This document shows, piece by piece, positions 40,940 through 50,782 of a DNA stretch of 59,611 bases. Both the position numbers and the translations under genes were made by a program. Within the stretch, counting starts at the first letter, position 1; the number at the start of each line of letters is the position of its first letter. Origin of the DNA: Bacteroidales bacterium. Its GTDB lineage: Bacteria; Bacteroidota; Bacteroidia; Bacteroidales; UBA10428. Below the pieces are notes generated by a model, which saw nothing but the letters and a program-made list of their open reading frames with translations, was not told where the DNA came from and made no database searches. The stretch spans positions 1 to 59,611 of the forward strand of contig JAFGTR010000108.1 in assembly GCA_016934055.1 (NCBI GenBank), in the 5' to 3' direction.

Positions 40940-42442
40940 CTATTCTCTCGTATCAATTTGTCTGCCTTTGTACTGAAGAAGATAAACCTGTATAATAATT
41001 CCGTCTTTAACCTTGTTATCGCTCACGGTATCCGTTTTGATAAGTTTTGATTCTGATAAAACACGGTTAAGATTTTCCATATTCAATTCAAGGTTGTTAA
41101 ATCTGACGGCACAAAATGCTTCTCCGGGTGTCAGAAATTCTCCGGGCTGCTCGAATTGATGTATCTCCGGGAAGGCGTCAACATTGGACATTTCTGCTTT
41201 AAGCCAATAATGACTTAATCCTGAATTACCGCTGTATTCTATCATTGGTCCGGCAGTTATTTCGGTAATGTGTAAGATTTTGCTTATTTCAGGATAAGTA
41301 GTGGTGATATATTCGATGGTCTGTTGATAGGGTCCGTATGAAAAATAGAAAGTGGAAACAGAAATCCGTATACCGAGAAATAAGATAACCAATATTAAAA
41401 TCGCCTTCAGCCATTCTGTCTTCATTTGAATAAAAAGGATCGTTGGCGGGATAACAAGCATAACAACTATGGCCACAACATACCTGGAAAATAAAACGGG
41501 TTGTGAAAACAAGGAAATAATCATTATAACAAGCAACGTCCCTGTAAAAATAAACAGCGACAGCCACAAAACCAATCGGTACTCGGAAAACGATTTCCCG
41601 GCACTTTTGAAAAAGGTATAAATAATAAGGCTATACATTAAAATAACAAATGAAACGGAATAACCGGTTGTCCAGAATTGTTCGGTGAAAGGAATTCCAT
41701 AACAATGAAGAACAGTAGTCAGACTAACATCAGGAACCCAAAAAGCATGTTGAACTCTTTTTACCTGGATCATAAACATAAAGAGCCATGGGAGAAACAG
41801 CAAGGTTGCCAGCAGCAATGAAAGTAAATGATGGCGCCACTTTTTATTCTTTGTAATAAGCAGGTATAAAAAAACAAATGCATTGGATACAAACGCGGCG
41901 ACCATGCTATAATAGTGAATATACATGGCCACCACGGTGAAAATAAAAAGAAAAACCAAATCGCGGTTTCTTCCCGTTCTTATGAATAAGTAAGAATATA
42001 TACACACCCCCGTTATTGAAAATGCGGCCCAGGTGTACATCCTGGCCTGGTGCGAGTATGCTGCCAGCATGGGAACTGATATCAGCATCAGGCAGAAATA
42101 CAGTGCCCCCTGCCGGCCGAAAACACGTTGACCGGCAAAATACCCCAGCAACAGGGTTGATAATACCCCAAGCACTGAAAAAAAGCGCAATGATACAGGG
42201 GTTATACCAAATAAAGCTGTAAACAATTTTAATCCCAGGTAATACAGTGGCGGGTGTAAATCGTTTTTAAACTGACCATAAAAGTCCGGTAAGGAACCTT
42301 TCAGCATTGATTTGGTATATATCTCGTCACTCCACAAATCACTGAATCCGATATTGAACGAATAGAAAAAAACGGCAAAAACAAAAATCAACAGGAACAT
42401 TAACAAGTTATTTCCGGTTAGCTTTCTTACTACATTTTTCAT
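40940..42442 (-). CDS. GT39-like/PMT-type membrane glycosyltransferase
   Basis: The 500-residue integral membrane protein has 11-12 hydrophobic helices. The first periplasmic loop has the acidic motif of GT-C transferases (DLWSDEIYTKSML) and HPPLYYLGLKLF, as in ArnT/PMT/DUF2029-type enzymes that use polyprenyl-phosphate sugars. These enzymes transfer a sugar to a lipid or protein on the periplasmic face. Acceptor and sugar are unknown. No neighbouring glycan genes give context. Confidence 0.82.
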   Translation of the reverse strand: MKNVVRKLTGNNLLMFLLIFVFAVFFYSFNIGFSDLWSDEIYTKSMLKGSLPDFYGQFKNDLHPPLYYLGLKLFTALFGITPVSLRFFSVLGVLSTLLLGYFAGQRVFGRQGALYFCLMLISVPMLAAYSHQARMYTWAAFSITGVCIYSYLFIRTGRNRDLVFLFIFTVVAMYIHYYSMVAAFVSNAFVFLYLLITKNKKWRHHLLSLLLATLLFLPWLFMFMIQVKRVQHAFWVPDVSLTTVLHCYGIPFTEQFWTTGYSVSFVILMYSLIIYTFFKSAGKSFSEYRLVLWLSLFIFTGTLLVIMIISLFSQPVLFSRYVVAIVVMLVIPPTILFIQMKTEWLKAILILVILFLGIRISVSTFYFSYGPYQQTIEYITTTYPEISKILHITEITAGPMIEYSGNSGLSHYWLKAEMSNVDAFPEIHQFEQPGEFLTPGEAFCAVRFNNLELNMENLNRVLSESKLIKTDTVSDNKVKDGIIIQVYLLQYKGRQIDTRE

Positions 42443-42920
42443 ATTAAAATATTGGTTTTCTGCTCTTTATAATTCTATTGGTTTAATGCATTATGGCTCT
42501 TTATCAATTGGTGTCAGCTCATTTATGGAAAAGGCACCTTTACCAATCGTCTTAAAAAAGCAAGACCGGGTTTTAAGGTGTTTAGCATCAGCCGGTATTA
42601 AAATAAAATCTGATTGATGTGGTACTAAAGTAAGGAAATGTTAAAAATTGTCCAACTTTTTAATGAAAGTCAGCTAATTGTTCGACATTCAATGTTCCCG
42701 GGAGGTATAGGAGATGTCGGTTGACGGTTGTCAGTTGTCTGAATAGCCGGAATAGTGAAAAGTGAAAAGTGAAAAGTGGCTGGTGATCAGGGGTTAGTGG
42801 TTGGAACATTGCGGGGCGGGTAGAATAAACGGTCATTAACCTGTAAAATCAACACCAACACTATAAGTCTCTGTTATTTTCTTTTTATTCTTTTGTTTTT
42901 CAAATAAATACCTGCTATTG
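42443..42920. other. Gene-free stretch with short tandem repeat
   Basis: A three-copy AGTGAAA tandem repeat (42754-42774) is present; the rest is AT-rich. The 5' end is the upstream region of the GT39-like gene. No other structure is seen. Confidence 0.5.
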
Positions 42921-43952
42921 TTAATTCTTCTTTTTCTTTGAGAACATCCGAATCAGTCCGCTCCTCTGAATAGCCTCCGAAGAACGGGTTATCTCCCTGA
43001 TACCGGTGTTCAGTTCGTAAAGAAGGATTTCGAGTGAGTCGGCAAAGGCAGTATCGGCAATAAATCTGCTGAGGGCATTTTCATTGTTATTGAGCCGGTG
43101 ACTGAATTCAACCAGGTTACGTGTGGTTTGCTCAAGGTTTATACTTGACAGGTAAAGATTTTGTGTAAGGGATGTATCAGTGAACAGGCGCCCGAAAACG
43201 CCTTCGCCGGCATTTACCTTTTCGGTGACCTCGGCAAGATCTTCGGTTATGGCTTTAAGGTTAAAACCGGCAGAATCAAGTTGTCGGGTGAACAGGGTGT
43301 CGGTAAACAGTTTTCCCATAAAGCCCTGGCCCATATTGGCCTTTTCCGAGATCTCAACAAGGTTTTTCGAAATTGATGTAATATTACGGCTTGTTTTGTC
43401 GAGATTTTGTGTTATAACGGTATCTGTAAAGATCTTGCCGAAAATGCCGTCACCCCGGTTAACTTTGTCTGTTATGTCAATAAGGTTTTTTGAAACAAAA
43501 GCAATATTCTCGCTTGACTTTTTGACCTCTTTGAGTATATCATCAATATCAACCTGCTCGATGGTTTGCAGTATATCATCTTCATTAACTGATCGACTTT
43601 GGCTGCTTCCAGGTAATATGATGACGATCTTGCCGCCCATCAATCCTTCATTGGCAATGGTCACTTTTGAATCCTGCTTGATCAGTTTAACAACGTTTTC
43701 TTTTATTGTAAATCCGGTCTTTACACGGGTATCTGACATCAGCTCAATGCTGCTTACCGTTCCGATGTCAATACCTGAAAAATGTACTTTGTCACCAATT
43801 TTCAGCCCTTTGATATCCCTGAATATGGCTGTGATCTTCAATGTCGGGCCAAAGATGTTCTGTTGTTTGCCGACGATATAGATGCCTGCGATAAAGATTA
43901 AAACTCCCAGGCTGATAAATAAACCGATGTTAATCGCTTTTTTTCGTTGCAT
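42921..43952 (-). CDS. mlaD: MCE-domain protein, MlaD-like, with four C-terminal repeats
   Basis: The 343-residue protein has one N-terminal TM helix (about 8-28) and an MCE/MlaD domain (about 35-120; KGLKIGDKVHFSGIDIGTVSSIEL). A tail of four tandem repeats of about 42 residues follows, each with a helix (NLVEISEKANMG-type), a GxxFGKLFTDT-like turn and a helix (residues about 150-320). MCE proteins form hexamers that shuttle phospholipids across the periplasm. The repeat is clear in three copies and degenerate in the fourth. It is the third gene of the mlaEFD-type operon, 11 bp after the ATPase. Confidence 0.88.
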   Translation of the reverse strand: MQRKKAINIGLFISLGVLIFIAGIYIVGKQQNIFGPTLKITAIFRDIKGLKIGDKVHFSGIDIGTVSSIELMSDTRVKTGFTIKENVVKLIKQDSKVTIANEGLMGGKIVIILPGSSQSRSVNEDDILQTIEQVDIDDILKEVKKSSENIAFVSKNLIDITDKVNRGDGIFGKIFTDTVITQNLDKTSRNITSISKNLVEISEKANMGQGFMGKLFTDTLFTRQLDSAGFNLKAITEDLAEVTEKVNAGEGVFGRLFTDTSLTQNLYLSSINLEQTTRNLVEFSHRLNNNENALSRFIADTAFADSLEILLYELNTGIREITRSSEAIQRSGLIRMFSKKKKN

Positions 43953-43963
43953 GACGGAATGTT

Positions 43964-44707
43964 TTAGGTGGAAAAAAACATTGACACATGCCGGTCCTCA
44001 GACACGCCAAGCGTCTTATAGTTACCTTCAGCGATGAATTTTCCGTTATGAAGGATACATATTCTGTCAGATACGGTTTCAGCGCATTTCATATCGTGTG
44101 TGACGATGATCGAAGCAGTGCCCTTTTCACGCTGGATGGACATGATCAGATCGCTGATTTCCTGTGCTGTAAAGGGATCGAGACCTGAGGTAGGCTCATC
44201 ATACAACATGATCTCAGGGGATAACATCAGCGCCCTGGCAAGACCTGCACGTTTCTTCATCCCGCCTGATAATTCTCCCGGCATTTTGTCTATCGCGTCG
44301 AGCAGATCAACGCTTTTCAGGTTCTTTTCAACAAGTTGTTTCATCTCTTTTTCAGAGGTTTTGAAGAAACGGGTATTGCGCATAAGCGGGAAAAGCATGT
44401 TTTCTCTGAGTGATATAGAGTCATAAAGTGCACCATGCTGAAATACATATCCAATGCGTGTCCTTATTTTATCCAGTTCATCATGGGTGCATTTCTCCAC
44501 ATTTGTGTCAAAAACCTGAATGCTGCCATTATCTGGGGTGAGCAAACCAACAATACATTTCAGGAGGACAGTCTTCCCGGTCCCTGATTTCCCCAGCACC
44601 ACAAGGTTTTCACCTGGCCTGAGCCCAAGGTTGATATCCTCCAGTACCGTTTTTCCGGCAAAGGCTTTATAAAGGTTTTGTATGGTTATGATGTTGCCTG
44701 TTTCCAT
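43964..44707 (-). CDS. mlaF: ABC transporter ATPase, MlaF-like
   Basis: The 247-residue protein is a standard ABC ATPase: Walker A (GKSGTGKTVLLK), signature (LSGGMKKRAGLARAL), Walker B (IMLYDEPTSGLDP) and H-loop (IIVTHDMK). MlaF-type ATPases power lipid transport with the MlaE permease and MCE protein. The start is 2 bp after the permease stop and the stop is 11 bp before the MCE gene. Confidence 0.93.
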   Translation of the reverse strand: METGNIITIQNLYKAFAGKTVLEDINLGLRPGENLVVLGKSGTGKTVLLKCIVGLLTPDNGSIQVFDTNVEKCTHDELDKIRTRIGYVFQHGALYDSISLRENMLFPLMRNTRFFKTSEKEMKQLVEKNLKSVDLLDAIDKMPGELSGGMKKRAGLARALMLSPEIMLYDEPTSGLDPFTAQEISDLIMSIQREKGTASIIVTHDMKCAETVSDRICILHNGKFIAEGNYKTLGVSEDRHVSMFFST

Positions 44708-44709
44708 AG

Positions 44710-45486
44710 TTAAATCTCAAATAAACTGGTGATCTGAACGGCAATGAGGTCGATGAGGAATATGACCATAGACGAAACCACTACAGCTGCATTGGCAGCA
44801 TGCCCGACGCCTTCCGTACCCCTGTTGGCGTAATATCCCTTATAACAGCTGATGATGCCGATGAAAAAACCAAAAAAGAAGGTTTTAATGGTTGCCGGAA
44901 TGATATCATAGAAATAAATGCCGTCAAATGCCTGGGTGAAGAATAAAGGAAATGAGATGTTGCTGTAAGCCTTCATGCCCAGAAATGATCCCATGAAGGC
45001 AATAAAATCGGCATAAAATACAAGGACAGGCAACATGATGGTGGTGGCCAGCACACGGGTAACAACAAGGTATTTAATCGGATTGGTGGCTGATACCTCC
45101 ATGGCGTCAATCTGCTCAGTCACCCGCATTGAACTCAGCTCAGCCCCGATTCCCGATCCAACTTTGCCGGCGAACAGCAAGGCCATGATAACCGGACCCA
45201 TTTCCCTGATAATAGAAACAAACACCAGGTTTGGAAGCCATGCTTCAGCGCCCAGATCGGCCATCATTGGTCGTGTCTGAAGGGTGAGGACAAGTCCCAG
45301 GATCAGCCCTGTAACACTGATCAGAAAAAATGAACGGTAGCCTGTTTTATACATTTGATTGATCATCTCATCAAATTCAAAACGCTTTGTAAACAGGTTA
45401 TTAAAGAATAATCCGATAAAACGGAAAATCTCGGTAAGCTCTATCAGGAATGTTTCGATATTTTTTAATAAAAGTGATGTTTTCAT
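44710..45486 (-). CDS. mlaE: ABC transporter permease, MlaE-like
   Basis: The 258-residue membrane protein has five to six helices and the MlaE family core: LVFVSIIREMGPVIMALLFAGKVGSGIGAELSSMRVTEQIDAMEV and NRGTEGVGHAANAAVVVSS. It is the permease of the MCE-type lipid transporter and first gene of the operon. The upstream 303-bp region carries promoters on both strands. Confidence 0.93.
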   Translation of the reverse strand: MKTSLLLKNIETFLIELTEIFRFIGLFFNNLFTKRFEFDEMINQMYKTGYRSFFLISVTGLILGLVLTLQTRPMMADLGAEAWLPNLVFVSIIREMGPVIMALLFAGKVGSGIGAELSSMRVTEQIDAMEVSATNPIKYLVVTRVLATTIMLPVLVFYADFIAFMGSFLGMKAYSNISFPLFFTQAFDGIYFYDIIPATIKTFFFGFFIGIISCYKGYYANRGTEGVGHAANAAVVVSSMVIFLIDLIAVQITSLFEI

Positions 45487-45789
45487 TACCGAGGTTTGGG
45501 TTAAATGAATTAAGCCTTAAGAAATCTGTCCGGAAATGGCGGACAAATGCCCGATTATCGAAAACAAATTATAAAATTACGGAATTATGGAATATAAAAC
45601 CATACCGTTGTCATTTTGACAGGCATACGATGAGGTTTGCAGTAATGCCCCGTAACACAGATATAATTTTTGTTAAATTACGTTAATGACATTTGATTTT
45701 TACATGAATTTACATAAGTTTGGTTCATCATTGACGTTATTCTTCCTATATGTTCATTCATATAATTTAAACCCAAAACAACAATTATA
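45487..45789. other. Divergent intergenic region between mlaE and tldD
   Basis: About 300 bp, AT-rich, with a clear plus-strand promoter at 45693-45722 (listed separately) and a start-proximal minus-strand part not resolved. No gene. Confidence 0.55.
45693..45722 (+). promoter_or_regulatory. Promoter for the tldD-tldE pair
   Basis: TTG (45693-45695), a 19-bp spacer and TAAGTTTG (45715-45722) match the Bacteroidota promoter consensus. The tldD ATG is 68 bp downstream of the -7 box. Confidence 0.7.
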
Positions 45790-47337
45790 ATGAGCCAGAT
45801 TATTCCCAGGAGGAAATTCATCCGTTCAGCTGCTTTGGCCGGGGGATCAATGGTGTTACTCCCACATTTAAAAGGCAATGCCATGGTACTGGCTTCTCCG
45901 GCAAACGGATATTTTCTCAATGAATTCGGCATTGATGAAGCGCTCTGCCGGAAATTGCTATCTAAAGCCTTATCAAGGGGAGGTGATTTTGCCGATCTGT
46001 ATTTTGAACATACGGTATCCAGTTTCCTTGGTCTTGAAGACGGGAAAGTTAACCGTTCTTATGGAGATATCACCCTTGGTGTGGGCATCCGCACCGTCAA
46101 AGGTGATCAGGTGGGATACGGGTTTACTCAGGATCTTACAGAGGAATCGATGATGTCTGTGGCAGCAACTGCTGCTTCGCTATGTGATACTTCTGCAACA
46201 GCCGTTTCAGATGAATTCAGCCGGCCTGCTTTGAAGAATTATTACCCTGTTGATCCCGGTTTAATTGAAATACCGGGCAGCCTGAAGCTGCCTGTTCTAC
46301 AGCAGATCAATGAAAAATGCTTTTCCTTTTCTCCCCTGGTGGTTAAAGTCAATGCGGGTTTTTCGCATGACCTGAAACATATCATGGTCGTTACCAGCGA
46401 CGGCATTATAGCGGAGGATACACAGCCTTCGGGATACATATATGCTTCTGTTGTTGTTGAGAAAGACGGCAAACGGGAATCCTCAGGATGGAACCTTGGC
46501 GGCAAACGTGATTTCTCATATTACACAAGCGAGGTCGTTGAAAAAGTAGCTTCCAAAGCAGTTAACAATGCTTTAAAGTTATTTGATGCCATACAACCCC
46601 CGGCAGGAGAGATTCCTGTTGTCCTCGGCCCGGGAGTCACAGGTATTTTGCTGCATGAAGCCATCGGTCACGGCATGGAAGCCGATTTCAACAGAAAAAA
46701 GATATCGACATACAGCACCATGCTGAATAAAAAGGTGGCTGAACCTTTTGTTACCATCATTGATGACGCTACCAACCTGAATCTTTCCGGCAGCATCAAC
46801 GTTGATGATGAAGGGGTGCCTGGAAAGAAGACCATCCTTGTCGAAAACGGCATACTGACCGGATACCTGCATGATAAGATATCGGCTAAGCACTATGGTG
46901 TTGAACCTACAGGCAACGGGCGAAGACAAAGCTTTGAACACTATCCTCTGCCCCGGATGCGCAACACCTACATGCTTGGAGGCGATGCCATGCCTGAAGA
47001 TGTGGTTAAAGCTGCCGGAAATGGTATTTATGTGGAAGATGTCAGCAACGGGCAGGTGAAGATCGGAGAGGGCGATTTTGCATTTTATGTATCGCAGGGA
47101 CGTATGATAGAAAATGGTAAACTGACGGCCCCCGTTAAGGATATTAATATAATGGGCAACGGTCCGAAAATGCTTTCCAATATAGTTATGGCAGCCAACG
47201 ACCTGGAAATGTTCGAGGGTGGCGGCGGAATGTGTGGCAAAAACGGACAGGGCGTGCGGGTGTCGTTCGGACTTCCGACATGTCTTGTTAAATCAATGAC
47301 AGTTGGCGGAACCCGGCAGAAAGGAGGTGCATCATGA
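45790..47337 (+). CDS. tldD: TldD-family metalloprotease with twin-arginine signal
   Basis: The 515-residue protein matches TldD, with the zinc-binding HExxxH motif HEAIGH (His289, Glu290, His294) and a C-terminal MCGKNGQGVRVSFGLP segment. At the N-terminus it has a Tat-type signal (IPRRKFIRSAALAGGSM), so it may be exported, unlike cytosolic enterobacterial TldD. TldD/TldE heterodimers process peptides such as microcin B17 precursor and antitoxins. The gene overlaps tldE by 4 bp (ATGA). Confidence 0.9.
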   Translation: MSQIIPRRKFIRSAALAGGSMVLLPHLKGNAMVLASPANGYFLNEFGIDEALCRKLLSKALSRGGDFADLYFEHTVSSFLGLEDGKVNRSYGDITLGVGIRTVKGDQVGYGFTQDLTEESMMSVAATAASLCDTSATAVSDEFSRPALKNYYPVDPGLIEIPGSLKLPVLQQINEKCFSFSPLVVKVNAGFSHDLKHIMVVTSDGIIAEDTQPSGYIYASVVVEKDGKRESSGWNLGGKRDFSYYTSEVVEKVASKAVNNALKLFDAIQPPAGEIPVVLGPGVTGILLHEAIGHGMEADFNRKKISTYSTMLNKKVAEPFVTIIDDATNLNLSGSINVDDEGVPGKKTILVENGILTGYLHDKISAKHYGVEPTGNGRRQSFEHYPLPRMRNTYMLGGDAMPEDVVKAAGNGIYVEDVSNGQVKIGEGDFAFYVSQGRMIENGKLTAPVKDINIMGNGPKMLSNIVMAANDLEMFEGGGGMCGKNGQGVRVSFGLPTCLVKSMTVGGTRQKGGAS

Positions 47338-48656
47338 ATGCTGCCATGCAGGAATTGCTAAACTGGGTAATTGACCAGACAAAGAAAGCCGGTGCACCGG
47401 AAAGTAAGGTCTCCGTTTCGAAACGGCGGTTTGTTGATATAAGATACAGGGAGAAAAGGCCTGACACCGTCAAAGAGGCTATGACCCAGAATCTTAATCT
47501 TGAAGTTTTCATGAACGGCCGGTATTGTTCCCAGTCTACTCCTGATCTGAGGAAGTCGACCCTGGAGAAGTTTATTAAGGAAGTTGTGGAAAATGCTTCC
47601 ATCCTTGATCAGGATCCTTATCGTACCCTGCCTGATCCGAAATATTTTACCGGGATAACTGATATAGGCCTCGATCAGAAAGATACGCAACATGGAAATT
47701 ATTCTGCTCAGGACCGGCATAATGTGGCCAGGTCAATAGAAGAAATGAGCCTGTCAAAAGGTGGCGAAAAAGTTATTTCTGTTGAAGCCACCTGTTATGA
47801 TTCACAATCTGAAGAATACGTAAAAACCAGCAATGGTTTCGAAGGATCGGTTGAGGAAACATATTACTCAAAGGGTGCTTCAGTAACGATGCAGGATGAA
47901 GGAGACAGAAGACCCAACAGCGGATATTGGGTCAGCAGTCGCATTAGGGAGGATCTCCCGGATTCAGAAGAAGTCGGGAATCTGGCAGCTGTCAGAACCA
48001 TGAATTTGCTGGGGAGTAAAAAAATATCCACTGAAACCTTGCCCGTCATCCTTGAAAACAGGGGTGCGGGTCGCTTGCTGAATGGATTCATCCAGGCGCT
48101 TGCCGGGTGGAATATTCAACAGAAGAGGTCATTTCTGGCCGATATGAAAAATAAGCAGGTCGGCAGCAAAGTTTTTACACTGATTGACGATCCGCATATT
48201 GTCAGGGGACTGGGTTCGCGAAAATATGACGGGGACGGGATCACCGCGGTGCGCCGCGAAATTGTGAAAGAAGGCCTTTTACTGGAGTTTTTCATCGACT
48301 GGTATTACAGCCGGAAACTGGAATGTGAACCCACGACATCATGGCCGTCAAATCTCATTCTTCCTCCGGGAAACCGGAGTGTTGAAGCGATCATGAAGGG
48401 CCTGGGAAGAGGCATATTGATTACCGATTACCTTGGCGGGAATTCCAATTCTACTACCGGTGATTTTTCAGTAGGTATTATCGGCCAGCTGTTTGACAAA
48501 GGCCGGATCGTTCATCCGGTCTCGGAAATGAACATTGCCGACAACCACCTGAAATTCTGGAATAAGCTTATTGAAGTCGCAAATGATCCCTGGAATTACA
48601 GCTCATATCGCCTGCCAAGCATGGTGTTTAAGGATGTTGTGGTTGCAGGGGTTTAA
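47334..48656 (+). CDS. tldE: TldE/PmbA-family partner protein
   Basis: The 440-residue protein is a PmbA/TldE homologue lacking the HExxxH motif, with family segments NSTTGDFSVGIIGQLFDKG and GGNSNSTTGDF. It starts MNAAMQELLNWVIDQTKKAGA and has no signal peptide, in contrast to the upstream TldD-like protein. It overlaps tldD by 4 bp, so the two are translated together and presumably form the usual heterodimer. If the partner is exported folded by Tat, this subunit could be carried with it. Confidence 0.88.
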   Translation: MNAAMQELLNWVIDQTKKAGAPESKVSVSKRRFVDIRYREKRPDTVKEAMTQNLNLEVFMNGRYCSQSTPDLRKSTLEKFIKEVVENASILDQDPYRTLPDPKYFTGITDIGLDQKDTQHGNYSAQDRHNVARSIEEMSLSKGGEKVISVEATCYDSQSEEYVKTSNGFEGSVEETYYSKGASVTMQDEGDRRPNSGYWVSSRIREDLPDSEEVGNLAAVRTMNLLGSKKISTETLPVILENRGAGRLLNGFIQALAGWNIQQKRSFLADMKNKQVGSKVFTLIDDPHIVRGLGSRKYDGDGITAVRREIVKEGLLLEFFIDWYYSRKLECEPTTSWPSNLILPPGNRSVEAIMKGLGRGILITDYLGGNSNSTTGDFSVGIIGQLFDKGRIVHPVSEMNIADNHLKFWNKLIEVANDPWNYSSYRLPSMVFKDVVVAGV

Positions 48657-48818
48657 TTTATAATTGTTGTAGTTGCCTGCCTTCCGTCAGGCAGGTTGTA
48701 GTTGCTTGCCAGCCGGAAGGTTAATTGTTTGTTGTTAACGGTGGCTCGTAACTCGTAACTGATTAAGGATTCCCGTTAACTACTTACTGTTTACCGGTTA
48801 CAGGTTACCGTTTTTCAA

Positions 48819-49223
48819 TCACCAGCTTTCGTATTGATATATTCTCTTTGATTTCAGGTTATTTTTGTCATCATAAACCAGTTTTTCTGTTCTTCGGTTG
48901 CTGCTGTCATATTTGTACAATGAGACTTTTTTGACTTTCCCGTTAGCTTCGAATTCGGTTTCCCTGACTTTATTGCCGGCATCATCATATTCGTATTTGA
49001 AATGCCTGATGAAGGTTTCTTCATCATATTCAATTTCTTCAATGACTTTCCCTTTTATATCATACCATACTTTTAACTCAGGATATTCTTTAAAAGAGCC
49101 CTTTTCATAATCATGTTTTGTCACTGTCATTTTTTTTATTTTGGTTTTAGCCGGTTTGTTGTCCTGACTGAATACCAATGCCGGAAGTATGGCAATCCAG
49201 ACCAATATCAAAATTTTTTTCAT
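48819..49223 (-). CDS. Secreted YD-repeat-like hypothetical protein (134 aa)
   Basis: The 134-residue protein has a signal peptide (MKKILILVWIAILPALVFSQ). The mature part has tandem short units (YDIKGKVIEEIEYDEE, YDDAGNKVRETEFEAN, YDSSNRRTEKLVYDD) similar to YD/RHS-type repeats, but only about four copies. It probably sits in the periplasm or outer membrane. I do not assign a function. Confidence 0.65.
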   Translation of the reverse strand: MKKILILVWIAILPALVFSQDNKPAKTKIKKMTVTKHDYEKGSFKEYPELKVWYDIKGKVIEEIEYDEETFIRHFKYEYDDAGNKVRETEFEANGKVKKVSLYKYDSSNRRTEKLVYDDKNNLKSKRIYQYESW

Positions 49224-49300
49224 GCTTTTGGTAATGTTGTATTGTGAATTTTTTCTTTAATCGCAAATTATACTGAAATATTGCTGCAAAGTTTCTTTTT

Positions 49301-49555
49301 TTATAGCGGATTATTCCTGTTTTTTTCATAGTCTTCAACGACCAGTTTTGCGTTCTCTGCATCAACGCTTGATACGATTACCTTAACTGCGCCTGCTCCG
49401 CCGGCACTGGTAACCCAGGGCGCCAGGGTGCCATAGACGTCATCCTTCAGGAAAGCCTGTATTTCTGCATTTTCAAGCAGGCTCTTCACCATGGCAGCTT
49501 CTGTTGCTGTACCTTCAAATACCTGTACAGACCGTATCCGGTTTTTCTCACGCAT
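49301..49555 (-). CDS. DUF2007 domain protein (84 aa)
   Basis: The 84-residue protein matches DUF2007: VQVFEGTATEAAMVKSLLENAEIQAFLKDD, then VKVIVSSVDAENAKLVVEDY. Members are small soluble proteins of unknown or regulatory role, often called putative signal transducing proteins. It stands 65 bp from the start of the patatin gene's end, with no clear operon. Confidence 0.75.
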   Translation of the reverse strand: MREKNRIRSVQVFEGTATEAAMVKSLLENAEIQAFLKDDVYGTLAPWVTSAGGAGAVKVIVSSVDAENAKLVVEDYEKNRNNPL

Positions 49556-49620
49556 TGATCTTAAAACTATTATTTTCCGGGTGCAAATGTAGTTATAAAT
49601 CTTTTCCTGTGAGGGTTTGG

Positions 49621-50496
49621 TTATCCATTTTTGAGGTATTCTTTCAAAGTCTTTTGAGCAGCTTTCTCACCTTCCTTTATGATGTCTTTTGCTTTGTAAA
49701 AGTCATAAGTGCCAAAGGAGTCTCTCGAAACATTAATCAGCAAATCGATATTGTGCTTTTCCATTGACAATGCAGAAATTTTATACAGCATAAGGCTTAT
49801 GCTTTTGTTGGTCAGGTTGAAAAATCCTATATCATCGGTTTTGTTTTCAGGTATTACAGCATTTATTTTTTTCTGCAACAGCTTCAACTGCTTGATTAAT
49901 GCGTTATCATGGTGTTTCTCCTCTTTACTTTTCTTTTTTTTATAGGGTATCCGGGCATTGACATTCACAACAACGAGCAAATCATTTTTTTTGCGTTTTA
50001 CCCGGTTTATAGGCACGGGGTTCAGAACACCGCCATCAATATAATAATGCTCACCTGATTTATGAGGTTGAAATACGGTTGGAATGGATATTGAAGCTCT
50101 GATAGCGTCATAAAGACTGCCTTGTGAGAAAACCGATTCTTCACCGTCAATAATGTTGGTTGCCACTGCGCTATAAGGAATTTTCAAATCCTCTATATTT
50201 TTATCAGGAATCATTTCTTTCATTTTCTGAATGATTTTTTTGCCTTTAACAAACCCTTTGCTGCTTATGGTCAGGTCAGTAAGCTTTAACACCTCCATGA
50301 TATCCAGGGTGGTGACCCATTCTTCAAATTGCTTGAGCTGACCTGTGGCATAAATTCCACCCACCAGCGCTCCCATTGAGGCGCCTGCAACCGATGTTAT
50401 CTTAAAACCTTTCTTTTCCAACGCGTTGATGACGCCTATGTGTGCAAAACCTCTTGCTCCGCCACTTGACAATACTAATGCGACATTCTTTTTCAT
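49621..50496 (-). CDS. Patatin-like phospholipase
   Basis: The 291-residue protein has the patatin catalytic dyad: Ser40 in GASMG and Asp154 in YIDGGVLNP. The oxyanion hole is SSGGARGFAH (residues 10-19). It has no signal peptide, so it is a cytosolic or membrane-associated esterase/phospholipase of the RssA/NTE type. It hydrolyses acyl esters of lipids. The start codon coincides with the end of a repeat copy. Confidence 0.9.
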   Translation of the reverse strand: MKKNVALVLSSGGARGFAHIGVINALEKKGFKITSVAGASMGALVGGIYATGQLKQFEEWVTTLDIMEVLKLTDLTISSKGFVKGKKIIQKMKEMIPDKNIEDLKIPYSAVATNIIDGEESVFSQGSLYDAIRASISIPTVFQPHKSGEHYYIDGGVLNPVPINRVKRKKNDLLVVVNVNARIPYKKKKSKEEKHHDNALIKQLKLLQKKINAVIPENKTDDIGFFNLTNKSISLMLYKISALSMEKHNIDLLINVSRDSFGTYDFYKAKDIIKEGEKAAQKTLKEYLKNG

Positions 50497-50612
50497 TGTC
50501 TGAATTTGGATTTTCGGGATTTATGGATTATGGGATTAAAAGTAGTAAAAATCCCGCATTGGATGTTGTCTGAATTTGGATTTGTAGGATTTAAGGATTA
50601 CAGGATTAAGGT
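50496..50612. repeat. Two copies of a dispersed-type repeat (70-bp spacing)
   Basis: TTGTCTGAATTTGGATTT begins at 50496 and again at 50566, followed by similar AGGATTTAAGGATTACAGG-like text in both copies. This sequence resembles an abundant intergenic repeat in Bacteroidota that I recognise by eye. The first copy abuts the patatin start codon. Confidence 0.7.
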
Positions 50613-50782
50613 AGCAAAATCTTGTTTTTCCATTAACCCGACAAACCTGCCTGCTGAAACGGCAGTACAGACAGATTGATTGTTAACAGTTCACAGTAAT
50701 TAAGTAAACCGTTTATTGTCTTTGTTCTTTTATCTGTTGTCTTGATTCTTGACTCTTGGCTCTTGTATCTTATTATATAAGC

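Noticed and set aside
40705..40995. 96-codon open frame upstream of the GT39-like gene
   Set aside because: It covers hairpin-rich intergenic DNA and overlaps the end of the real gene; no recognisable domain.
43180..43881. Long open frame opposite the MCE gene
   Set aside because: It is fully antisense to a well-supported gene, with low-complexity Ser/Leu/Ile-rich text and no family pattern.
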